This document shows positions 58,171 to 64,000 of a DNA stretch of 64,000 nt, piece after piece. The translations under genes were made by a program, and so were the position numbers. A model generated the notes under the pieces. That model ran no database searches. It had not been told where the DNA came from and worked only from the letters and a program-made list of their open reading frames with translations. The stretch comes from Elusimicrobiota bacterium. GTDB taxonomy: Bacteria > Elusimicrobiota > Elusimicrobia > UBA1565 > UBA9628. The stretch covers positions 164,634-228,633 of the forward strand of contig JACRDQ010000019.1 in NCBI GenBank assembly GCA_016218545.1, written 5' to 3'. Within the stretch, counting starts at the first letter, position 1; each line of letters begins with the position of its first letter.

Positions 58171-59727
58171 ATGTCCGCCGTGCTCGAGAGGCGTGGCGTC
58201 TGGCTCTTCCTGGGGACCGCGGTCCTCTACGCGTCGTTCTTCGGCGCCCGTCTGAGTTGGCGGGAATGGCACGGGACCGTGAGGCTGGAGGCCTCCCGGG
58301 AGGAGTACTTCCACGACGAGTTCGTGGAGCTCCGCCTCTGGAGCAGGGACCGCGGCCTGGCGGAACGCCTGGCGTCCAAGCCCCAGCGCGTCGTGGTCAG
58401 CCGCGGGGGCCGCGTCGTCAGGACCGTGGCCGGCATCGAGGCCGTCACCCTGGTCCGCGACCCCTCCTCCGGCGTCTGGGCGGGACGGTGGCCCTGCCCC
58501 TGGAACGCCCCGGCCGGCGAATACCGGCTCCTCCTCCTGAGCGACGCGGAGATCGGCGAGCGCCTGCGCATGCGGCCCTTCCGAGTCTCCTACCGCAAGC
58601 CCGCGCCCATCCCCGAGGGGCTCTCCGTGCTCACCCTCGAGAGCGGCGACTCCCTGGCGGAGATGAAGGTCGCCTCCCCCTCCGGCGAGGTCAAGGATTG
58701 GAGGGGCCTCCTCGACTGGGTGGAGTACGTGGGCGCCGACGCCTTCTGGATGCTCGGAGGCGAGACCCCGGGCCAGGGCGAGGGCGAAGTCTGGCAGAGC
58801 CGCAACTTCCGCCTCTTCCCCGAGGTCGCGCGGGAATGCCGCAAGCGCGGCATCAAGTTCGGCCTCTACGCCATGTGCTACCTGACCAACTCGAAGACCG
58901 TGCGCCTCAAGCGCTACGAGTACGCCCGCGAGGTCGAGGAGGGACAGACGGTCGAGACGCGAGCCATCTCCCTTCGGGACCAGGGCCGGCCCGAGGACGT
59001 GGCCGCCTTGCTGAGGCAGTTCCGCGACATCCCCGGCGTGGACTACGTCGGGCTCGACTATATCCGCAACGCCCTGGGAGGCTACGAGCTCGTCGACGAC
59101 TTCGTGTCCGAGTTCCCCGGCGTCAAGACCCCCGAGGGCTGGGGCTCCTTCAGCAAGGAGGAGCGCATGCTCTGGCTGGGGCGCAAGAAGTCCATGAGGC
59201 GGGACCTCGCGCTCGTCGACGCCTGGCAATGGTGGCGCGCCCACCGCGCCGCGGCCGTGGTCCGCCGGATCAAGGCGGAGCTTGGCGATGCCACTCCCCT
59301 GTGGGCCTTCACCCTGACGTGGGACAAGGGCTGGCATCACGGCCAGGACCCCGTCATGATGAACGACGCCGGGGTGGACGTCGACGCTCTCATGCTCTAC
59401 GAGGCGGACGACGAGCAGTTCGGCGTCCTCCTTCGGGACTGGAACCGCTACGTCCGGCGCTCCGACGTCCAGCTCCTGGTCGGAGACGTGATCGACTGGC
59501 CCCTGCACCAGCGTTCGGAGCTCGGGCCGCGCGCGTTCTCCGGGAGGCTCTCTTCCGCCATGGACCGCATCTATTCCGACGGCCCGGCCCGCGGGGTCTT
59601 CTTCCACGACGTCGGCCGCGCCCTCTGGGGGCGGCTGGGTCCCTGGACCACCCGGCAGTGGCTCGACGAGGCCCGGCGCGTCTCGGACCGCGCCAGGGCG
59701 CTCGCCAAGCGGAGGGTCGGGACATGA
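58171..59727 (+). CDS. Glycoside-hydrolase-like TIM-barrel protein, secreted or membrane-anchored
   Basis: 518 aa. An N-terminal hydrophobic segment (about 9-28, VWLFLGTAVLYASFFGA) may be an uncleaved anchor. It is followed by an Ig-like beta domain (about 30-145) and a TIM-barrel region (about 150-500). The segment VDYVGLDYIRNALGGY with paired Asp resembles the catalytic strand of GHL10/DUF187-type putative glycosidases, and FAFTLTWDKGWHHGQDP-like stretches occur later. Enzyme activity is inferred. First gene of a plus-strand operon, ATGA-coupled to the next gene. Confidence 0.65.
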   Translation: MSAVLERRGVWLFLGTAVLYASFFGARLSWREWHGTVRLEASREEYFHDEFVELRLWSRDRGLAERLASKPQRVVVSRGGRVVRTVAGIEAVTLVRDPSSGVWAGRWPCPWNAPAGEYRLLLLSDAEIGERLRMRPFRVSYRKPAPIPEGLSVLTLESGDSLAEMKVASPSGEVKDWRGLLDWVEYVGADAFWMLGGETPGQGEGEVWQSRNFRLFPEVARECRKRGIKFGLYAMCYLTNSKTVRLKRYEYAREVEEGQTVETRAISLRDQGRPEDVAALLRQFRDIPGVDYVGLDYIRNALGGYELVDDFVSEFPGVKTPEGWGSFSKEERMLWLGRKKSMRRDLALVDAWQWWRAHRAAAVVRRIKAELGDATPLWAFTLTWDKGWHHGQDPVMMNDAGVDVDALMLYEADDEQFGVLLRDWNRYVRRSDVQLLVGDVIDWPLHQRSELGPRAFSGRLSSAMDRIYSDGPARGVFFHDVGRALWGRLGPWTTRQWLDEARRVSDRARALAKRRVGT

Positions 59728-60197
59728 GGCTTGAGCTCGCGGCGTTCCTGGCGCTCCTCGCCGCTCCGGCCTGCGGCCAGGAGGGCCTGGGCCTGGGACT
59801 CGACCTCCAAGGGCTCGGGCTGGGGGCCAAGGCCGGGCGCCAGGACGCGCGGCAGCCGGCCGTGGCCGCCGCCATCGAGAGCGCGTTCGGCCCGGAGTTC
59901 TGGACCAAGGTCTCCGTGTCCTCCGCCGGCCCGGCCGCGGACTTGACGCGCATGACGCGGGAAGGCTGCTACAAGCTCGAGATCATCCAGCTCCTCTTCA
60001 TCGCCGCGGAATCGGGCAAGGGCCTCAAGGCCGTGCTCGCCAAGCGCAAGCAGGGCGCCAAGCTGGCCGCGCTCGCCAAGGAGTACGGCCTCGACTACGA
60101 CCGGCTCTACGAGAGGGCCTTGGCCGTGGAGGAGATCGTGGACCGCGACTACCTCCCCCGCCACCCCGAGCGCAGGGCCAGGAGGAAGGAGGATTGA
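59724..60197 (+). CDS. Small secreted protein, unknown function
   Basis: 157 aa from the ATG at 59724, overlapping the upstream stop as ATGA. Signal peptide about 1-18 (LAAFLALLAAPACG). A Gly/Leu-rich stretch (about 20-37) is followed by a mainly helical domain (EGCYKLEIIQLLFIAAESGKG, KLAALAKEYGLDYDRLYERA). I do not recognise it. Only 4 nt separate it from the M28 peptidase gene. Confidence 0.68.
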   Translation: MRLELAAFLALLAAPACGQEGLGLGLDLQGLGLGAKAGRQDARQPAVAAAIESAFGPEFWTKVSVSSAGPAADLTRMTREGCYKLEIIQLLFIAAESGKGLKAVLAKRKQGAKLAALAKEYGLDYDRLYERALAVEEIVDRDYLPRHPERRARRKED

Positions 60198-60201
60198 CCG
60201 C

Positions 60202-61137
60202 ATGAAGGCCGCTGCCGCCGTCCTTGCGCTCTCGCTCATCCTCCCCTGCGCCCACGGCGCCGGGAAGCCGCGCCGCGGGGCGCAGCCCAAGTCCTACGCC
60301 ATCCTCAAGGACCTGCTGCGCTTGGGCCACAGGCACGCGGGCGCGCCCAAGCGCGCCCGGACCTTGGAGCGGCTGGCAGGGCTTCTCAGGGAGCGCGGCC
60401 TGCAGGTCGAAAGCCAGTCCTTCGAGTCCCCGGACCCGCGCACGGGCAAGTCCTGGCCCATGACCAACATCGTGGGACGCTTCCGGCCCGAGTCCTCCTG
60501 CCGCTTCCTCATGGGCTCGCACTTCGACGCCCGGCACGAGGCGGAGATGGACCCGGACCCCGAGCGCAAGACCAAGCCCATCACCGGAGCCAACGACTCC
60601 GGCTCAGGGGTGGCGGTCCTGCTGTCCTTGGCCGAGCGGTTCTCGGACGTGGTGCCCGAGGGCGTGGGCGTGGACGTCGTGCTCTTCGACGGCGAGGAGA
60701 TGGGCTATCCGGACGCGGGCGGCTACTGCGCTGGCTCCCGGTTCTTCGCGGAGAAGCTCGCTCCCGCGGCCCAGGGCGCCAAGCCCAGGTTCGGCATCGT
60801 GCTCGACATGGTGGCCTCCCCGAAGACCGTCTTCAAGGTCGAGTCCTACTCCCACCAGGCGCACCCCGGCCTGGTGGAGGCCCTCTGGGAGCTCGGGTCC
60901 GGCCGCGACCCCTCGGCGTTCAGCCGCGAGCGGTGGGGCTGGATCAGGGACGACCATGTCCCCCTGACGGCCGCGGGCGTGCCTTCCGTGCTCGTCATCG
61001 GCTTCAACGACCCGCGCTGGCACACGTCCAAGGACGTGCTCGCGGGCCTCAGCCCCGAGCGTCTCGCCCTCGTGGAGGGCATGCTGGAGGACTTCATGAG
61101 AAGCAGGCTGCAGCCGTTCCTGGGAGGATGCCCATGA
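60202..61137 (+). CDS. Secreted M28/glutaminyl-cyclase-like zinc metallo-enzyme
   Basis: 311 aa with signal peptide (about 1-19). The zinc-ligand pattern of M28 and glutaminyl cyclases is visible: SHFDAR (about 112-117), GANDSGSGVAV (Asp), DGEEMGYPD (Glu), VLDMV (Asp) and RWHTSKDVL (His). The order and spacing suit glutaminyl-peptide cyclotransferase-like aminopeptidases. It may process N-termini of exported proteins. It is coupled by ATGA to the next gene. Confidence 0.85.
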   Translation: MKAAAAVLALSLILPCAHGAGKPRRGAQPKSYAILKDLLRLGHRHAGAPKRARTLERLAGLLRERGLQVESQSFESPDPRTGKSWPMTNIVGRFRPESSCRFLMGSHFDARHEAEMDPDPERKTKPITGANDSGSGVAVLLSLAERFSDVVPEGVGVDVVLFDGEEMGYPDAGGYCAGSRFFAEKLAPAAQGAKPRFGIVLDMVASPKTVFKVESYSHQAHPGLVEALWELGSGRDPSAFSRERWGWIRDDHVPLTAAGVPSVLVIGFNDPRWHTSKDVLAGLSPERLALVEGMLEDFMRSRLQPFLGGCP

Positions 61138-62627
61138 TGACGCGCCTGGTGTTCTGCGCCGCGGCCCTGGCGGCCAACGCGGTCGTCATGTCCGTGGAGA
61201 TGCTCTCGACGCGTCTGCTCTTCCCCCGCTACGGGAACACGGTCTTCACGTGGTCTGCGGTCATCAGCATCGTCATCGCCGGCCTCTTCATCGGCTACAT
61301 GGCCGGAGGGTGGCTCGCGGACCGCAGGAAGGACTCCTTGAAGAGGCTGGTCTTCTGGGAGCTCCTCGCGGCCGGGCTCCTGGTGGCCGCCGTGCCCTGG
61401 CTCAGCGACCTGGCCCTGGCGCCCGCAGCGGCCGGGAGCTCCCCTCCCCTCCTGGCTTGCTTTGCGGTCTTCGGCCCTCCGGCCGCGGCCTTGGCCGCGG
61501 TCGGGCCCGCCATCGTGGGCATCCTCGCGGCCGAGGGCTGGAGCGCCTCGTTGGCCTCGGGCGTGGTCTCCTCTTTGGCCGCGGCCGGGAGCATCGGAGG
61601 GACGCTGCTCACGACCTTCTCCCTGATCCCGGCCTTCGGCGTGCGCGCCCTCTTCGGCGGGATGGGCGCGGTCATGGGCCTGACGTCGCTGGCCGTGCTC
61701 CTGGCCGAGCGCGGGGCCCTGCCTGCGCGGCGGCCGGCCGGGAGCCTCGCGGTCTTCTTCGCCGCGGTCCTGGGCCTCTCCCGGGCCGCGGCCCATGCCC
61801 CTCGCCTCATGGCCGACGACCCCGTCTTCGAGAAGGATTCCGCCTACCAGCTCGTGCGGGTCTTCGAGACCGGGACCGGTCTCAACCTCCTGCGCGTGCT
61901 CATGCTCGACAGCACGCAGGAGGGAGCCATGCGCCTCTCCGACGGGGCCCTGGTCTTCGAGTACACCGCCGGCTACCGCCTCGTCGTCAACGCGCTCAAG
62001 GCCCGGGCCTCCCCGAAGGTCCTCTTCATCGGGGGCGGGGCCTACGCCATGCCCATGAGGGTCGCCTTCGAGCTTCCGGGCTCCTCCGTGGAGGTGGCCG
62101 AGCTCGACCCCGTGGTGGAGGAGGTGGGCAGGACGCACTTCCGGACCGGCGAGGTCCCCAACCTCGCCACGCGCCTCATCGACGGCAGGCAGGCCCTGAG
62201 GGGAGCGCGCGGGAGCTACGACGGCGTGTTCATCGACGCCTACCAGGGCGTCATGGCCATTCCCTTCCACCTGACCACCAGGGAGTTCTTCGAGGAGGTC
62301 CGCGGGGCCCTGGCTCCCGGCGGGGTCGTGGGCATGAACATCATCGGCAGGGTGGACGAGGAGCGGGGCCTGCTCTGCGCCATGGCCCAGACCCTGTCCG
62401 CCGTCTTCCCGGTCGTGCGGCTGCACCCCATCCACGGGCCCAAGGGCGGGCTCCAGAACGTCATCGTGGCCGCCTCTCCGGACGCGGGGGCCGACCTCGC
62501 GAAGGTCCTGGTCGGCACGGCCTTCAGCCAGGGCTACGACGCCGCGGCGCTTGCCTGCAGGCCCGGCCAGGTCCTGACCGACGACCACGCCCCAGCGGAG
62601 TGGCTCGCCGCGAAGTACCTCAGGTAG
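61134..62627 (+). CDS. Second membrane/spermidine-synthase-like fusion protein
   Basis: 497 aa from the ATG at 61134, with GGGAGG 6 nt upstream and a stop overlap. N-terminal membrane half (about 7-225, roughly seven helices, including VMSVEMLSTRLLFPRYGN and FIGYMAGGWLADRR), then a SpeE-like Rossmann domain (about 280-497: VLFIGGGAYAMPM, VAELDPVVEE, LIDGRQAL, YDGVFIDAYQG, LTDDHAPAEW). Same architecture as 9708-11306 but divergent. Substrate unknown. Confidence 0.8.
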   Translation: MMTRLVFCAAALAANAVVMSVEMLSTRLLFPRYGNTVFTWSAVISIVIAGLFIGYMAGGWLADRRKDSLKRLVFWELLAAGLLVAAVPWLSDLALAPAAAGSSPPLLACFAVFGPPAAALAAVGPAIVGILAAEGWSASLASGVVSSLAAAGSIGGTLLTTFSLIPAFGVRALFGGMGAVMGLTSLAVLLAERGALPARRPAGSLAVFFAAVLGLSRAAAHAPRLMADDPVFEKDSAYQLVRVFETGTGLNLLRVLMLDSTQEGAMRLSDGALVFEYTAGYRLVVNALKARASPKVLFIGGGAYAMPMRVAFELPGSSVEVAELDPVVEEVGRTHFRTGEVPNLATRLIDGRQALRGARGSYDGVFIDAYQGVMAIPFHLTTREFFEEVRGALAPGGVVGMNIIGRVDEERGLLCAMAQTLSAVFPVVRLHPIHGPKGGLQNVIVAASPDAGADLAKVLVGTAFSQGYDAAALACRPGQVLTDDHAPAEWLAAKYLR

Positions 62628-62661
62628 CGTCGGACTTCCGTCCGGCGGTCGCGCTGCCTGG

Positions 62662-62930
62662 GGAGTTTTGTCGCATTTCCCCCTCCGGCCGATGGATCGG
62701 TCCCTCGGACCGCGTCCTCCGCCACCGAACCGCCGGAGTGCGACAATACCCTCGACGAGGACTTTGAAAATCCGCCGCCGGCCTATGCCATCAGTCCTTG
62801 AGGGGACATCTCCGAAGGCGTTTTTTGAAATCTCCGTCGAGGGTATTGTCGCACTCCAGGGGCACCCCGCCGATCAGGAAGGTCCGAAGGCTCTGCCGAG
62901 TCGTTGGAGGGTTGAATGCGACAAAACCCC
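62662..62930. repeat. Nested coaxial inverted repeats (structured element of about 269 bp)
   Basis: Inner arms of 23 nt at 62735-62757 and 62835-62857 are perfectly complementary around a 77-nt centre. Outer arms of 13 nt at 62665-62677 and 62915-62927 are also complementary. Both pairs share the same centre (about 62796). TTGTCGCA/TGCGACAA occurs once in every arm (four times). A small perfect hairpin (CGGTCC-CTC-GGACCG, 62698-62712) lies between. The whole fills the 311-nt gap between convergent genes 62628-62938, with no gene in it. It may be a non-autonomous repeat, a structured RNA or a bidirectional termination region. Confidence 0.8.
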
Positions 62931-62938
62931 GGCGCCCT

Positions 62939-63622
62939 TCAGGCGTCGAGACGGTAGCCGAAGCCGCGCACCGCGGTGATGACGGAGCCCGCGGGCCCGA
63001 GCTTCTCGCGGAGGTGGCTCACGGTGACGTCGACGACCTTGGTGGTCAGGTCGAGCCCCTCCTCGTAGCCCCAGACGTGCTGGAGCAGGAAGTCCCGGGT
63101 GAGGACCCGGTTCTTGTTGGAGATCATGAACCAGAGCAGGTCGAACTCCTTGGCGGAGAGCGCGACCTCCTTGCCCTTGGCGAAGGCGCGGCGCGACTCG
63201 AACTCGAGTTTGAGCTCTCCTACGACCTGGAAGGGAGGCGGCGCCTCCTTGCCGGACCGCCGCAGGAGGGCTTCCACGCGGGCCACGAGCTCCGTGGTGT
63301 TGAAGGGCTTGGCCAGGTAGTCGTCGGCGCCGCCCTTCAATCCCAGGACGCGGTCCTCGACGGCCTTGCGGGCCGTGAGGATGAGCACGGGCAGGTGGGC
63401 CCACTTCTCCTCGGTCCTGAGCTCCTTGAGGAAGTCCAGGCCGTCGCCGTCGGGGAGGCCCCGGTCGAGGATGAGGAGCTCCGGAGCGGCCCGACGGAGG
63501 CTGTCGCGCGCCCCGGCCGTGGACTGGGCCTGCTGGACCTCGAAGCCCTCCTCCTTGAGCACGTCGCAGATGAGGTCGAGGGTCGCGGGCTGGTCTTCGA
63601 CCACCAGAATCTGGGCCTTCAT
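62939..63622 (-). CDS. OmpR/PhoB-family response regulator
   Basis: 227 aa. Receiver domain (about 1-120): acidic pair ED near 9-10, phospho-acceptor Asp in LLILDRGLPDGDG (about 53), Thr in LTAR and Lys in AKPFNT. The winged-helix DNA-binding domain (about 130-227) has LSAKEFDLLWFMI, RVLTRDFLLQHVWG, VDVTVSHLREKLG and AVRGFGYRL. No histidine kinase is adjacent, so it is an orphan here. A -10 element ends 6 nt before the ATG, suggesting a leaderless mRNA. Its 3' end abuts the nested inverted repeat. Confidence 0.93.
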   Translation of the reverse strand: MKAQILVVEDQPATLDLICDVLKEEGFEVQQAQSTAGARDSLRRAAPELLILDRGLPDGDGLDFLKELRTEEKWAHLPVLILTARKAVEDRVLGLKGGADDYLAKPFNTTELVARVEALLRRSGKEAPPPFQVVGELKLEFESRRAFAKGKEVALSAKEFDLLWFMISNKNRVLTRDFLLQHVWGYEEGLDLTTKVVDVTVSHLREKLGPAGSVITAVRGFGYRLDA

Positions 63623-63628
63623 GTCTGG

Positions 63629-63634
63629 ACTATA
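63629..63634 (-). promoter_or_regulatory. Extended -10 giving leaderless response-regulator mRNA
   Basis: Minus-strand TGG-TATAGT with 6 nt to the ATG at 63622. No Shine-Dalgarno and no clear -35. Confidence 0.5.
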
Positions 63635-63639
63635 CCAAT

Positions 63640-64000
63640 TTAGAGCGGGATGTTCCCCCGGTTGAGGTGCTCCCCGGGCTTGCGCTTGTCCTTGAGGAAG
63701 CGCAGGGCCGAGATGACCTTCATGCGCATCTGGCTCGGCTCGATGACCTCGTCGATGGAGCCGGTGGCGGCCGTCTGGTAGGGGTTGGCGAACCGGTCCG
63801 AGTACTCCTTGGCGAGCTTGACCGCCAGGCCGAGCCGTTCGTCCGGGGTCTTGGCCGCGGCGAGGTCCCGCTTGCGCAGGATCTCGACGGCGCCCTGCGG
63901 GCCCATGACCGCGATCTCGGCCGAGGGCAGGGCGAAGTTGAAGTCCGAGCCCATGTGCTTGGAGTTCATGGCGATGTAGGCGCCGCCGTAGGCCTTGCGC
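63640..64000 (-). CDS. Acyl-CoA carboxylase carboxyltransferase beta subunit (partial, C-terminus only)
   Basis: About 120 codons run in from the window edge. The sequence (RKAYGGAYIAMNSKHMGSDF, VMGPQGAVEIL, PYQTAATGSIDEVIEPSQMR, KPGEHLNRGNIPL) is the conserved C-terminal carboxyltransferase region of propionyl-CoA/methylmalonyl-CoA carboxylase or decarboxylase subunits. It transfers carboxyl between biotin and an acyl-CoA. The exact enzyme cannot be told from this part. It ends 6 nt before the -10 of the response regulator gene. Confidence 0.9.
   Translation of the reverse strand, partial: RKAYGGAYIAMNSKHMGSDFNFALPSAEIAVMGPQGAVEILRKRDLAAAKTPDERLGLAVKLAKEYSDRFANPYQTAATGSIDEVIEPSQMRMKVISALRFLKDKRKPGEHLNRGNIPL

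Noticed and set aside
58122..60197. 691-codon plus-strand frame spanning the glycosidase-like gene and the small secreted gene
   Set aside because: Only its last 157 codons have protein-like composition and a signal peptide. The upstream part is a shadow of the gene at 58171-59727. The real start is the ATG at 59724.
1..64000. CRISPR arrays, insertion sequences or prophage
   Set aside because: No regularly spaced direct repeats, transposase, integrase or phage structural genes were seen in any frame.

Overview
The window is GC-rich, densely packed and mostly transcribed from the minus strand. It looks like a chromosomal segment of a diderm (Gram-negative-type) bacterium. The diderm evidence is an outer-membrane porin, two PorV/PorQ-like barrels, another C-terminal-aromatic barrel protein, a KdsC phosphatase (lipopolysaccharide KDO branch) and a lipoprotein. 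The mixture of a full Bat aerotolerance operon, PorV-like proteins next to giant FN3/Kelch/LamG secreted proteins with FlgD-like C-termini, and an MFS transporter carrying a long low-complexity N-terminal extension fits Elusimicrobiota best. That assignment is inference from gene content, not proof. No phage, IS element, CRISPR array or rRNA is visible.

Layout. 1-1868: 3' part of a porin gene with a long leader, two tandem sigma70-type promoters and a perfect inverted repeat. 1869-8430: housekeeping genes (TPR membrane protein, nucleotidyltransferase pair, tRNA-Arg, apt, a sigma-70 factor, acylphosphatase, two tRNA-Pro, MerR regulator, HU, bifunctional-nuclease protein, gpsA, plsY). 8434-14012: a tightly overlapping operon miaB-pilZ-miaA-speE-like-hflX, centred on tRNA A37 modification. 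14033-14668: a small divergent secreted protein. 14665-23560: the Bat/MoxR operon (HEAT protein, MoxR, DUF58, an accessory membrane protein, BatA, BatB, BatC, BatD, BatE). 23689-29871: terminator, ACT-domain gene, secreted protein, MFS transporter with a Fur-box-like site, RDD membrane protein, PMT/ArnT-like glycosyltransferase. 29944-38533: first PorV plus giant Kelch/FN3 cassette with a coiled-coil gene. 38593-47101: CBM48-like membrane protein, kdsC, pgi, rpiB, a BadF/BadG-type kinase, lipoprotein, barrel protein, TPR-SpoIID protein, tRNA-Gly. 47136-57760: folE plus epimerase, a 78-bp perfect palindrome, second PorV plus LamG/FN3 cassette, a CCA-enzyme relative without its catalytic head, acyl-CoA synthetase, SIS-domain protein. 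57841-62627: a stand-alone Lrp/AsnC RAM domain, then a plus-strand operon (glycoside-hydrolase-like protein, small secreted protein, M28/QC-like peptidase, second speE-like membrane fusion). 62628-64000: a nested inverted-repeat element, an OmpR-family regulator, and the 3' end of an acyl-CoA carboxylase beta subunit.

The genome style is distinctive. About nineteen gene junctions overlap by one or four bases (ATGA, GTGA, TTGA and even CTGA), implying strong translational coupling. Several first genes of operons have a -10 hexamer only 6-8 nt upstream of the start codon, suggesting leaderless mRNAs. The most interesting candidates are the duplicated PorV/giant-cargo cassettes (a possible reduced type IX-like export arrangement), the coaxial nested inverted repeat at 62662-62930, and the head-less CCA-enzyme homologue. 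Stretches over 300 bases without a gene are only 1516-1868 and 62628-62938; both are described as features.
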